This document shows positions 1 to 6,540 of a DNA stretch of 9,579 bases, in pieces. The stretch comes from Bdellovibrionales bacterium. Lineage in GTDB: Bacteria > Bdellovibrionota > Bdellovibrionia > Bdellovibrionales > UBA1609. The stretch is taken from positions 1-9,579 of the forward strand of contig DAIDJH010000042.1 of assembly GCA_027451425.1 (NCBI GenBank), given 5' to 3'. The translations under genes were made by a program, and so were the position numbers. The notes below the pieces were generated by a model, which worked only from the letters and a program-made list of their open reading frames with translations, ran no database searches and was not told the DNA's origin. The stretch's first letter is position 1. Every line of letters begins with the position of its first letter.

Positions 1-52
1 TTCGTTCGCTAGGGGCATGGCTCAGGCCAAGATTGAAAAAATTAAAAAATGA
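1..52 (+). CDS. xseA: C-terminal tail of an upstream gene, probably exodeoxyribonuclease VII large subunit (partial)
   Basis: The frame from position 2 stays open for 16 codons and stops at TGA 50-52. The visible tail contains the stretch FARGMAQAKIEKI. XseA proteins often end in a short beta-strand segment of this general form, a Gly-containing turn followed by an alternating charged/hydrophobic strand, and xseA commonly precedes xseB directly. The identification therefore rests mainly on position, with weak support from the tail. Everything upstream lies outside the window. The stop overlaps a possible early ATG of the next frame (49-51), but the preferred xseB start is at 91, leaving 38 nt between the genes. 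Confidence 0.5.
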   Translation, partial: SFARGMAQAKIEKIKK

Positions 53-90
53 AAACCCGCCAAACGGCGTTTAATGAATGGGAGATAGAA

Positions 91-297
91 ATGGAATTTG
101 AAAAAAAACTCGAGCGCCTTGAAGAAATCGTGAAGGTGATGGAGGCCGGCAACACAAGCCTTGAGGAGTCACTCAAGATTTTCGAAGAAGGCGTGCGTCT
201 GTCGCGGGAGTTGCAAAACACGCTCACGGCGGCGGAAGAAAAGGTCAAAGTACTCCTGAAAGTTGAAGCTGACGGCACGCCGGTTTATAAGGCTTGA
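91..297 (+). CDS. xseB: Exodeoxyribonuclease VII small subunit
   Basis: XseB is the small subunit of exonuclease VII, a cytoplasmic nuclease that degrades single-stranded DNA into oligonucleotides; several XseB copies bind each XseA. The 68-residue product begins MEFEKKLERLEEIV and shows the family pattern: a first helix, then M(E)xGNxSLEESLKIFEEGVxLSRELQ, then a charged helix ending in the VKVL strand. Length is close to the usual 70-85 residues. An ATG at 49 in the same frame would add 14 residues, but the ATG at 91 has GGGAG at 80-84 about six bases upstream and starts where XseB homologues start. It follows the probable xseA tail and lies six bases before the ispA-type gene, an arrangement common in proteobacteria. 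Identification is firm; the start is likely. Confidence 0.93.
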   Translation: MEFEKKLERLEEIVKVMEAGNTSLEESLKIFEEGVRLSRELQNTLTAAEEKVKVLLKVEADGTPVYKA

Positions 298-303
298 ACT
301 ATT

Positions 304-1170
304 GTGCAAGATTCACCACTTTCGGCCATTGAGGCGCTTGAAATTTTTTTCGAGCGGCATTTTGAAAAGCGTTCACGCGAATTTAGCCGCAAGGCTGAGG
401 TGCTAAAAGACGCCGTCGCGTATTCGCTGTTTTCAGGCGGTAAAAGATTTCGTCCGCAAGTCGCGTTTTTAACTGCTGATCTTTTGGGTGTTGAACTCGC
501 CCGCGTGTTACCGCATGCGGCAGCGGTCGAGCTTGTGCACACATATTCGCTGATTCACGATGATCTACCGTGCATGGATGACGACAGTTACCGCCGGGGG
601 GTGCCGACCAACCATATTGTATTCGGCGAAGACACGGCCTTACTCGCGGGTGATGCGCTTTTGACCGAAGCGTTTTATGTGATCGGCGATGGATATGCGC
701 ACTTGCCGGAACTCGGTCTTGAGCTCACGCGGATTTTGGCTGAGGCGGCCGGGCTTACGGGCATGATTGCGGGCCAGGTTGCCGATTTAAAAATGGCTCG
801 CCCGGGTGCCGAGTTGACGTGCGCAAGGGCTGAGCAAGTGCTCGACATGCACGAGCGCAAAACCGGCGCGCTTATTCGCTATGCGGCGGAGGGGGTTGCG
901 ATTTTGGCGCGACTCCCGCAAGGCGAACGCAAGCGGATCCGAGAATTTGGAAGCAAGCTTGGGCTTGCGTTTCAGATTGCCGACGACCTCCTTGATTTCG
1001 ATCCGCGGGAGCCAGAGCAAAACGGTTTGCCGGCCCTTCTTGGAGTTGAAAAAACTCGCGAACTGTTGAACAGTGTCTCGCAAGATTGCCAGACAATTTT
1101 ACTCAACTACGGCGGGCGCGCTGGCCATCTTGTCACGCTTGTCAGAAAAAATCTTATTCGTAAAAAATAA
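304..1170 (+). CDS. ispA: Prenyl diphosphate synthase (farnesyl/geranyl diphosphate synthase family)
   Basis: This is a cytoplasmic head-to-tail prenyltransferase that condenses isopentenyl diphosphate with allylic diphosphates to make farnesyl-length (possibly geranylgeranyl) diphosphate for quinone and undecaprenyl lipid synthesis. The 288-residue protein shows GGKRFRP (45-51), the first aspartate-rich motif DDLPCMDDD (86-94, with the two-residue insertion typical of bacterial IspA), GQVADL (157-162), the KTGAL segment (186-190) and the second aspartate-rich motif FQIADDLLD (223-231). It starts at GTG 304, six bases after the xseB stop and without a clear ribosome-binding site, so it is probably translationally coupled. 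One oddity is that the stretch between the second aspartate motif and PALLG (243-247) is only about 11 residues and lacks the GKST-like loop of E. coli IspA. Chain length cannot be read from the sequence with certainty. Confidence 0.92.
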   Translation: MQDSPLSAIEALEIFFERHFEKRSREFSRKAEVLKDAVAYSLFSGGKRFRPQVAFLTADLLGVELARVLPHAAAVELVHTYSLIHDDLPCMDDDSYRRGVPTNHIVFGEDTALLAGDALLTEAFYVIGDGYAHLPELGLELTRILAEAAGLTGMIAGQVADLKMARPGAELTCARAEQVLDMHERKTGALIRYAAEGVAILARLPQGERKRIREFGSKLGLAFQIADDLLDFDPREPEQNGLPALLGVEKTRELLNSVSQDCQTILLNYGGRAGHLVTLVRKNLIRKK

Positions 1171-1223
1171 TCGATAAAAACGCGTGCATTTTTCTTTTTG
1201 TTCCACTATGAGTTCAAATTGCG

Positions 1224-2399
1224 ATGATAAAAATTATTTTTATTTCCACCGTTTTTTCAGTTCTCGGTTTTGCCTTTAAGGCGGCGGCATATCCCGAATA
1301 TGCTGTTCGCTATAACATAATGAGATGCACGGCTTGCCACGTGAACCCCACTGGCGGTGGCCCGCGCAATATCAACGGTAAACTGTTTAGCGCGCATGGG
1401 TTTAAGATTAACCCATTTTTAGTTCAAGACTACGTCTCGGCGGATTTCCGTGGCATATACTATTATCCTCAGCGCCCGACTCCGGCGAACGGCGGTGCGG
1501 GGATTATGTCGGGATCTATCGCTGGCTATGTTCCGGTTGATGCGGATAATCGAATTCACCTTGTCATCGACGAAAACGTGGCGGGATTTTCCCAAGCGCC
1601 AACCAGAAGTGCCTACGCGCTTTTTAGCCTCGCGCCTCAAGATAATAAAAACCATTGGTTTGAAGATTTGATGGTGGGGAGAATTCGCCCAGCCTTTGGT
1701 ATTACTACGGACGAGCATCGTACCTATACGCACGTTCAAACCGGCACGCAGTGGTATGAATTTGAAACAGGGGCGCAGCTCTCGGGTACGCCAGGCGATC
1801 ATGTTCACTACGACCTTGCGCTCGTCAATGGTACAAACAACATGGGGACGGGGTTTGCCCAAGGTGAAGCCGAGCAATTTGGTGAATTTTTTAACATCCG
1901 CTATATGCCGACTTGGGTAATGCTTGGGGCAAGCGCGCAGTACCGAGAGCCGACGGCGGGTATTCAGTCTCGCGAAGCGTATTCCCTCTATTCAGTTGCC
2001 TCTGTTGGGCGTGCGACATCGGATCGTGTGCCCATTGATGTCCGGTTTGAATATGATTTCGCTCGTAATTGGGACTCAAACTTGGCCAACGGCTTTGTGA
2101 ATGATCCGACCTACGTGACTCAGATGGGCGCGGCGCGTTCGCAGGGTGCGATGTTATGGGTTGATTATAATATCAATCAACGGCTTATGCTAATTTACAA
2201 GTTTGACTGGCTAAGGCCCGACATGGATTTTTCGGATATATACGAGCGCAATGGTTTTGGGTTTCGCTGGTTCATTGGGCCTGGTGTAAACATTCAAGTT
2301 CGGACGGAATTTGCGCGAGCGACAAATGCCTCCGAGGTGAACAGTATTGGTGAAGGTGGTCAAGATGCAACGTTTGCAATTTTACAAATCGAAATCTAA
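1224..2399 (+). CDS. Monohaem cytochrome c motif fused to a probable outer-membrane beta-barrel
   Basis: The function is not known. The 391-residue product begins with a signal peptide (hydrophobic 4-18, AAA cleavage site around 22, mature protein from YPEYA). Directly after it comes a single c-type haem site, CTACH (35-39), inside the pattern HVNPTGGGPRN, with His58 (SAHGF) a possible second haem ligand. From about residue 70 the sequence shows alternating polar/aromatic segments such as IRYMPTWVMLGASAQYRE, PIDVRFEYDFARNW, MLIYKFDWLRPD and FGFRWFIGPGVNIQVRTEF, ending in ILQIEI. These look like transmembrane beta-strands joined by hairpins. I infer an outer-membrane barrel with a periplasmic haem. 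No ribosome-binding site is obvious before the ATG at 1224, but a stop lies just upstream in frame (1209-1211), so this start is the only reasonable one. The next gene, another cytochrome, overlaps its 3' end by 35 nt, suggesting joint electron-transfer work. Confidence 0.75.
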   Translation: MIKIIFISTVFSVLGFAFKAAAYPEYAVRYNIMRCTACHVNPTGGGPRNINGKLFSAHGFKINPFLVQDYVSADFRGIYYYPQRPTPANGGAGIMSGSIAGYVPVDADNRIHLVIDENVAGFSQAPTRSAYALFSLAPQDNKNHWFEDLMVGRIRPAFGITTDEHRTYTHVQTGTQWYEFETGAQLSGTPGDHVHYDLALVNGTNNMGTGFAQGEAEQFGEFFNIRYMPTWVMLGASAQYREPTAGIQSREAYSLYSVASVGRATSDRVPIDVRFEYDFARNWDSNLANGFVNDPTYVTQMGAARSQGAMLWVDYNINQRLMLIYKFDWLRPDMDFSDIYERNGFGFRWFIGPGVNIQVRTEFARATNASEVNSIGEGGQDATFAILQIEI

Positions 2400-2721
2400 A
2401 GTTTTTTTGGCTGGTATCGCACTTGCCATGTTTTGCGTGATGAGTGTGGCGTCTTTCGCCCTGGCTGAAGTTGGTGACCCCGCTGCGGGCAAAGTAAGAG
2501 CCGCGGTCTGCACGGCCTGCCATGGTCCTGACGGTATTAGCGTCAACGACAACTGGCCGAATTTGGCAGGTCAAAAAGAGAACTACATTATCGAGCAGCT
2601 GGAGAGCTTTCAAAAGGGCACGCGGACCAATCCGCTTATGAGTGGAGTGGCAAAAATGCTCACGCAAAAAGACATTCATGACGTTGCCGCCTATTTTTCG
2701 CACTTGAAACCGTGCAATTAA
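2365..2721 (+). CDS. Periplasmic class I cytochrome c (c4/c553-like, one haem)
   Basis: This is a small soluble electron carrier of the cytochrome c4/c553 type, exported to the periplasm for haem attachment. The 118-residue product has a signal peptide (basic KSKSK at 8-12, hydrophobic core to about residue 30, cleavage probably after FALA at 34). The haem-binding CTACH is at 49-53, followed by GPDG, and the distal Met ligand is probably Met92 in NPLMSG. The closing DIHDVAAYFSHL is the usual C-terminal helix. An extra Cys sits at position 117 near the end. In-frame TTG and GTG codons from 2347 could add six residues, but the ATG at 2365 is preceded by GAAGGTGG (2352-2359) and gives a normal signal peptide. 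It overlaps the barrel gene by 35 nt and tlyA by 10 nt. A natural inference is that it exchanges electrons with the haem domain of its neighbour; its true partner is unknown. Confidence 0.9.
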   Translation: MQRLQFYKSKSKVFLAGIALAMFCVMSVASFALAEVGDPAAGKVRAAVCTACHGPDGISVNDNWPNLAGQKENYIIEQLESFQKGTRTNPLMSGVAKMLTQKDIHDVAAYFSHLKPCN

Positions 2722-3473
2722 AACGGGTTGATCAGGCCCTTGTTGATTTGGGGCTTGCGCCGTCAAAAACAAAAGCACAAGAACTCATCGATGGTGAGGC
2801 CGTTGAGCTGCGCGAGCGCGGTGGGCAGTGGCGGCTCGTGAAAAAGCCGGCGACATCATTTAACATGGAGATACATGAGCTCCGTCTTTGCGACAATGTT
2901 GATGTTCTTCGCTATGTTTCACGTGGCGGATTGAAACTCGAAGGCGCGCTTCAAGACTTGAACTTGGACGTCAAGGATCTCCAAGTGCTCGACGTGGGTG
3001 CGTCGACGGGGGGCTTTACGGACTGTCTTCTTCAACATGGTGTCGCTCATGTAACGGCCATTGATGTGAGCTCTGGCGAATTGGCCCCAAAACTTCTTGG
3101 CGATACCCGGGTCCAGTTCATAGGCAATCTCAACGTTCGGAATTTGCACAAGGACCGCCGCATTACGAAAAAATTCGATTTGGTCGTGGTGGATGTGTCA
3201 TTTATCTCGCTTACAAAAGTTTTGCCGGAGGTATTTGGAGTCTTAAAGCCAGTAGGATCGATGCTGGCGCTAGTTAAGCCACAGTTCGAAGTGGGGCGTG
3301 AGCATCTGGATAGGCGTGGGATTGTGAAGCGCCCGGCCGAAGTTGATCGTGCAATTGAACGTATCATTCTGCTTGCCACCGAAGCTGGATTTTTACTCCG
3401 CGATGTGCTCAAGTCGAAGATTAAAGGCAAAGACGGCAATCAGGAGTATTTTTTGTATGCGCAAAAAACCTAG
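2712..3473 (+). CDS. tlyA: TlyA-family rRNA (cytidine-2'-O)-methyltransferase
   Basis: TlyA transfers a methyl group from S-adenosylmethionine to the ribose of 23S rRNA C1920 and, in some lineages, 16S rRNA C1409. The 253-residue protein has an S4 RNA-binding domain (about 3-60, RVDQALVDLGLAPSKTKAQELI), the YVSRGGLKLEGAL linker (68-80) and an FtsJ-type methyltransferase fold with the SAM motif LDVGASTGGFTD (93-104). The family's K-D-K-E catalytic set is intact: Lys75, Asp161 (VVVDVSF), Lys189 (VKPQFE) and Glu245 (NQEYF). The short N-terminus resembles the form that methylates only 23S rRNA, but that is inference. Start is GTG 2712, overlapping the cytochrome gene by 10 nt. Homologues are often annotated as haemolysin; the catalytic residues favour the rRNA role. 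In many bacteria it lies just after ispA and dxs, and here dxs is not between them. Confidence 0.93.
   Translation: MQLKRVDQALVDLGLAPSKTKAQELIDGEAVELRERGGQWRLVKKPATSFNMEIHELRLCDNVDVLRYVSRGGLKLEGALQDLNLDVKDLQVLDVGASTGGFTDCLLQHGVAHVTAIDVSSGELAPKLLGDTRVQFIGNLNVRNLHKDRRITKKFDLVVVDVSFISLTKVLPEVFGVLKPVGSMLALVKPQFEVGREHLDRRGIVKRPAEVDRAIERIILLATEAGFLLRDVLKSKIKGKDGNQEYFLYAQKT
3442..3446 (+). promoter_or_regulatory. Ribosome-binding site inside tlyA that fixes the start of the patatin-fold gene
   Basis: AGGAG at 3442-3446 lies ten bases before ATG 3457, inside the last codons of tlyA. The open frame extends upstream to 3343, but only the ATG at 3457 combines a ribosome-binding site with a lipoprotein signal peptide, so this site decides the start. 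Confidence 0.7.
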
Positions 3474-4413
3474 CTTGCGCTGGGCCCCGGGATGGTGCCT
3501 TTTGGCAACTGCGGGACTTCTTGTCAGTTGTGCTGGGGTGACCCCCAAAAACAAATTGAATTCACCGACTGAAAGCTACAGCGAGCCATTTGAAAATGGT
3601 GGCAAGGGCACACTTCACCAGTTCGGCGCGCCGGCTAATATTGCCAAGGCCGACAAGCGTGTTGCGTTGATACTCGGACCCGGAGGATATAAAGCCTTTG
3701 CGCATGTGGGAGTGATCAAAGAGCTTTTAAAATCTGAAATACCTATCAACGCCGTCGTGGGAATCGAGTGGGGCGCCCTTGTCGGCGCCATCTATGCACA
3801 ACATGGGCAAATCCACGAAGCGGAATGGAAACTTTATAAACTAGAACAGTTGGATTTGAATTCCACGGGCTTTTTTTCGCGAAAACGGCAAGCCCAACCG
3901 GCCAGCGTAATGACTGATTTTTTAAATCAAAATTTGGACAATGAAGACATCTCGAAAACCAGTATACCGTTTACGTGCCCGGTGCTCAGTCTCCAAAAGG
4001 GGACGGCTGATTTGCCGACGTCGGGGGGGCTCTCGCAAGTTGTACAGAGTTGCTTGTCACTGCCGCCGATTTTCAAGCCGACGGGAGATTTGATGGCTGA
4101 CCCGCTCAGCATCCCCGATATCGTGAGTCGCCTGCGAGGTGAGGGTTATAATGTCATCATACTGGTGAACGTGCTCGACGACGGCAATTTATTTAAAAAT
4201 TCGCGCACCAGAGTGAATGAATCAACGGTTCTACTTTGGGATGAGATTCGCCGCCAAATTTGGCAGGCGCGTTCGCTTGTCACTGACGAAATCGACGTGA
4301 ACACGCAAGGGATGAGCATGGACGATTTTAGTTCGCGAAGAGTTCTCGTTACGGCTGGAGAGGCGGCGGGAGATAGGGCGGCCCAGCAACTTTTAGCCAA
4401 ATACGGTTTTTAG
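3457..4413 (+). CDS. Patatin-fold lipoprotein lacking the catalytic Ser/Asp (probable pseudoenzyme)
   Basis: The 318-residue product starts with a lipoprotein signal (MRKKPSLRW, hydrophobic 13-23, lipobox LVSC with Cys25), so it should be anchored in a membrane facing the periplasm. From about 68 it follows the patatin-like phospholipase fold: LILGPGGYKAFAHVGVIKELL (71-91) carries the oxyanion-hole glycine run, and VVGIEWGALVGAIYA (100-114) matches the nucleophile elbow, normally GxSxG. Here the elbow is G102-I-E-W-G106, so glutamate replaces the serine. The usual DGG/DGA motif before NPLP is also absent; the matching place reads GDLMADPLS (210-218). With both members of the Ser-Asp dyad missing, a lipase reaction is not expected. 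The role is unknown; a structural or binding role is inference. It overlaps tlyA by 17 nt and is followed after 10 nt by pepP. There is no frameshift, so it appears to be maintained. Confidence 0.82.
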   Translation: MRKKPSLRWAPGWCLLATAGLLVSCAGVTPKNKLNSPTESYSEPFENGGKGTLHQFGAPANIAKADKRVALILGPGGYKAFAHVGVIKELLKSEIPINAVVGIEWGALVGAIYAQHGQIHEAEWKLYKLEQLDLNSTGFFSRKRQAQPASVMTDFLNQNLDNEDISKTSIPFTCPVLSLQKGTADLPTSGGLSQVVQSCLSLPPIFKPTGDLMADPLSIPDIVSRLRGEGYNVIILVNVLDDGNLFKNSRTRVNESTVLLWDEIRRQIWQARSLVTDEIDVNTQGMSMDDFSSRRVLVTAGEAAGDRAAQQLLAKYGF

Positions 4414-4418
4414 AGGAG
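4414..4418 (+). promoter_or_regulatory. Strong ribosome-binding site of pepP
   Basis: AGGAG at 4414-4418 lies five bases before ATG 4424 and directly after the TAG of the preceding gene. It is the clearest Shine-Dalgarno sequence in the window and fixes the pepP start. Confidence 0.8.
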
Positions 4419-4423
4419 AAATT

Positions 4424-5743
4424 ATGCGTGTGCCACAAATTTCAATGTCTGTTTTTGAAGAGCGAAGAAAAAAATTGTCGAATCAGCTCAGGGATTCGGC
4501 GCTTATACTTGTTGCAAACCCCGAGCATATACGAAACGGCGACGTCGCATACGCATATCGGCAAGACACAAACTTTTTTTACTTAACTGGATTTGAAGAG
4601 CCAAACGCGATTTTTGTTTATCGCCCTGGCAAAAATCCCGAAACGGCGCTTTTTGTCATGCCGAAGAATCCGGACCAAGAGACGTGGACGGGCTTTCGTT
4701 ATGGTATAGATGGCGCAAAAAAGCATTTTCACGTCGATGCGGCCTTTTCGATCGAATCGATTCGTGCCGAACTCCCCAGGCTATTGGCCGATGTTGAGCA
4801 GATCCACCATACGCTTTTTGTCGACCAAGGTTTTGACCAAATGTTATTAGAGATCGTGAAGAATCTCGCTTCGTCGCGTTCGCGGTCCAATCGTGGCCAT
4901 CTGACGATTTCGGATCCGCGATCGATGATCGGTGAACTGCGAATTCGTAAATCACCCGCCGAGATAGATTGGCATCGCCGTGCCTGCGAGGCGTCCGCCG
5001 AGGCACACGTTGAGGTGATGAGGGCCGTGCGGCCCGGTATCAGCGAACGCGCACTCCATGGGGTTTTTCTTCGCGCCATTATGGAGCGAGGTTGCGCCCG
5101 CGAGGGTTACGGCGCCATTGTGGCGAGCGGCGAGAACGCAACGACACTTCACTATACTTTTAATGATCAAATTTGTCGTGATGGTGATCTTCTTCTTCTC
5201 GATGCCGGCGGCGAATTTAATTATTTTTCTGGCGATATCACGCGCGTATTCCCCGTTAATGGGCGGTTTAATGAAGCGCAAAAGCGCATTTATCAAAAAG
5301 TCTTAACCGTGCAAAAAGACTTGGTGGCAATGGTCAAGCCGGGCATTGCCCGCGAATCTTTGCAAAAAGAAACGATCTCACGTTTGACCGACGTCATGAT
5401 CGACGAAAAGCTACTCAGGGGACGCAAAGAGGATTTGATAGAGAAAAAGGAATATTTAAAATTTTATATGCATGGAGTTTCGCACTGGCTTGGTATGGAC
5501 GTTCACGATGCGGGTACAACTTCTGTCAATGGCGAGCCAAGGCTTGTCGAGCCGGGATTTGTGCTAACGGTCGAGCCGGGCCTCTATGTGCCGGCCGATA
5601 TTCCAGGCATACCGGACGAGCTTCGCGGCATCGGCATTCGTATTGAAGACGATATTCTTGTGACGGATTCGGGTAATGAAAATCTCACCATCCGCAGCCC
5701 GAAAGAAATAGCCGACATCGAAGCGGTGATGGCGAAGCGGTAA
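4424..5743 (+). CDS. pepP: Xaa-Pro aminopeptidase (aminopeptidase P, M24 family)
   Basis: Aminopeptidase P removes the N-terminal residue from peptides whose second residue is proline, using two metal ions (usually Mn) in the cytoplasm. The 439-residue protein has the AMP_N domain (about 5-140, including FFYLTGFEEPNA) and the pita-bread M24 domain (about 180-425). All five metal ligands can be placed: Asp260 (LLLLDAG), Asp271 (SGDITR), His354 (GVSHWLG), Glu384 (TVEPGLY) and Glu408 (IRIEDD). His243, His350 and His361, which match conserved histidines, are also present. Length and ligand positions nearly coincide with E. coli PepP (441 residues). It is the last gene of the plus-strand train; no strong terminator is visible in the 11 bases before the convergent HAD gene. 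Identification is firm. Confidence 0.96.
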   Translation: MRVPQISMSVFEERRKKLSNQLRDSALILVANPEHIRNGDVAYAYRQDTNFFYLTGFEEPNAIFVYRPGKNPETALFVMPKNPDQETWTGFRYGIDGAKKHFHVDAAFSIESIRAELPRLLADVEQIHHTLFVDQGFDQMLLEIVKNLASSRSRSNRGHLTISDPRSMIGELRIRKSPAEIDWHRRACEASAEAHVEVMRAVRPGISERALHGVFLRAIMERGCAREGYGAIVASGENATTLHYTFNDQICRDGDLLLLDAGGEFNYFSGDITRVFPVNGRFNEAQKRIYQKVLTVQKDLVAMVKPGIARESLQKETISRLTDVMIDEKLLRGRKEDLIEKKEYLKFYMHGVSHWLGMDVHDAGTTSVNGEPRLVEPGFVLTVEPGLYVPADIPGIPDELRGIGIRIEDDILVTDSGNENLTIRSPKEIADIEAVMAKR

Positions 5744-5754
5744 GCGCGATCGTT

Positions 5755-6498
5755 CTAAGGTCGATATGAGTGAAAAAACCAGCCGCGGGATTTCGCAACA
5801 GCCAGTAAGGCTTCTTCAGATTCGCGATTAAAATGCCCAACAGGAGCCCCAAGGTTGGCAATGCGAATGCGAGTCGCGCTATCAAGGAGTGCCAAATCCC
5901 CCATTGTATTGCCGGCGGCAATAAACGGCCGCCTTCGGCCGGTCGCTTCGAGTAGACCGGAGACTTTTCCTTCACGCCAAGTGATCGGTCCATCGGGTTC
6001 ATCCGTGATTACTCCCGCATGAACTTTCGTGCGAATACCGATTACGTTTTCGGGTGGGATGCCAAGAGCTTCAGCGGCCGGTTCGACAGCCCAACGAACC
6101 GAAGCTGTCACGCAGTAAACGTCGACGCCGCGAACTTTCAAGTAGGCGATGAGATCTTTCATGACCGGGAAAAATGGCGGAGGTTGTAAACTAGAAAACG
6201 CTTCGTGCGCCCAAGCGCGTGCCGTATCAAGCGGCGTGCCGCTCATGATTTGCGCAAGCCATATGAGCGCGCCCGGAGTTTCACGTACGTACCACTCGCG
6301 GTAGTGGTCCCACGCGTCGGCACGTAAATTTGGTAGAAGCTTTCGCGCGATTTTGTATTGAAAAAAATGTTCGCCAACGTCGGTGTCCCACAGCGTGCCG
6401 TCGGCGTCGAAAGCCGCCACGCGGTCAACTCCCGCAGCAAGGGCCTGATCAATTTGCTTTCGAATCTTTGCGATCTTTTCTTGCGGGAAGGGTCTCAT
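5755..6498 (-). CDS. HAD-superfamily phosphatase (phosphoserine phosphatase-like, HAD-IB type)
   Basis: This is a cytoplasmic phosphomonoesterase of the haloacid dehalogenase superfamily; the substrate is unknown. The 247-residue protein shows motif I AAFDADGTLW (28-37; nucleophile Asp31, acid Asp33), motif II VYCVTAS (127-133; Thr131), a conserved lysine in EGKVSGL (Lys178) and motif III AAGNTMGDLALLDSA (194-208; Asp201). The helical stretch between motifs I and II (about 42-110) is the expected size of a C1 cap. The motif III layout resembles phosphoserine phosphatase and related phosphocholine-type phosphatases, but cap specificity residues cannot be assigned. It starts at the ATG complementary to 6496-6498; the ribosome-binding site is weak. 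It is convergent with pepP (11 nt apart) and divergent from the GNAT-like gene (42 nt between starts). Nothing in the context fixes a substrate. Confidence 0.87.
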   Translation of the reverse strand: MRPFPQEKIAKIRKQIDQALAAGVDRVAAFDADGTLWDTDVGEHFFQYKIARKLLPNLRADAWDHYREWYVRETPGALIWLAQIMSGTPLDTARAWAHEAFSSLQPPPFFPVMKDLIAYLKVRGVDVYCVTASVRWAVEPAAEALGIPPENVIGIRTKVHAGVITDEPDGPITWREGKVSGLLEATGRRRPFIAAGNTMGDLALLDSATRIRIANLGAPVGHFNRESEEALLAVAKSRGWFFHSYRP

Positions 6499-6540
6499 GC
6501 ACGCTACATTAGCCTTTGCTCAACACACCAAGCAAGCTCT

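Noticed and set aside
49..90. Earlier in-frame ATG for xseB at 49, adding 14 residues
   Set aside because: No ribosome-binding site lies before it, while ATG 91 has GGGAG at good spacing and matches where XseB proteins begin.
1171..1223. Possible terminator after ispA (AAAAACGCGTGCATTTTT)
   Set aside because: The symmetry is mostly A/T with a very short GC core, so it is not a convincing stem; the 53-nt gap also holds no clear promoter.
1419..1877. 152-codon open frame on the minus strand within the barrel gene
   Set aside because: Its composition is rich in Arg and basic runs typical of a complement reading, and the plus-strand frame has a signal peptide, haem site and barrel pattern.
2272..2778. 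168-codon open frame on the minus strand across the cytochrome c gene
   Set aside because: It spans three well-supported plus-strand genes and shows no recognisable motif.
3343..3456. Longer N-terminus of the patatin-fold gene starting inside tlyA
   Set aside because: It would hide the lipoprotein signal peptide and add residues that are only the shifted reading of tlyA.
2712..3473. tlyA read as a haemolysin
   Set aside because: The S4 domain, SAM motif and K-D-K-E residues point to rRNA methylation; there is no signal peptide or membrane segment.
4952..5306. Open frames on both strands inside pepP, one with a hydrophobic stretch
   Set aside because: They lie over the conserved metal-binding part of pepP; the hydrophobic run comes from a shifted reading of the LLLLDAG region.
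6481..6510. Weak promoter for the GNAT-like gene and glpD (TTGCGG, 18 bases, TACATT)
   Set aside because: Both boxes are poor matches and lie across the start of the antisense HAD gene; the match is no better than chance would give.
6358..6540. Longer N-terminus of the GNAT-like gene antisense to the HAD gene
   Set aside because: The extra residues are the complement of the conserved HAD motif I region; ATG 6541 gives a natural N-terminus.
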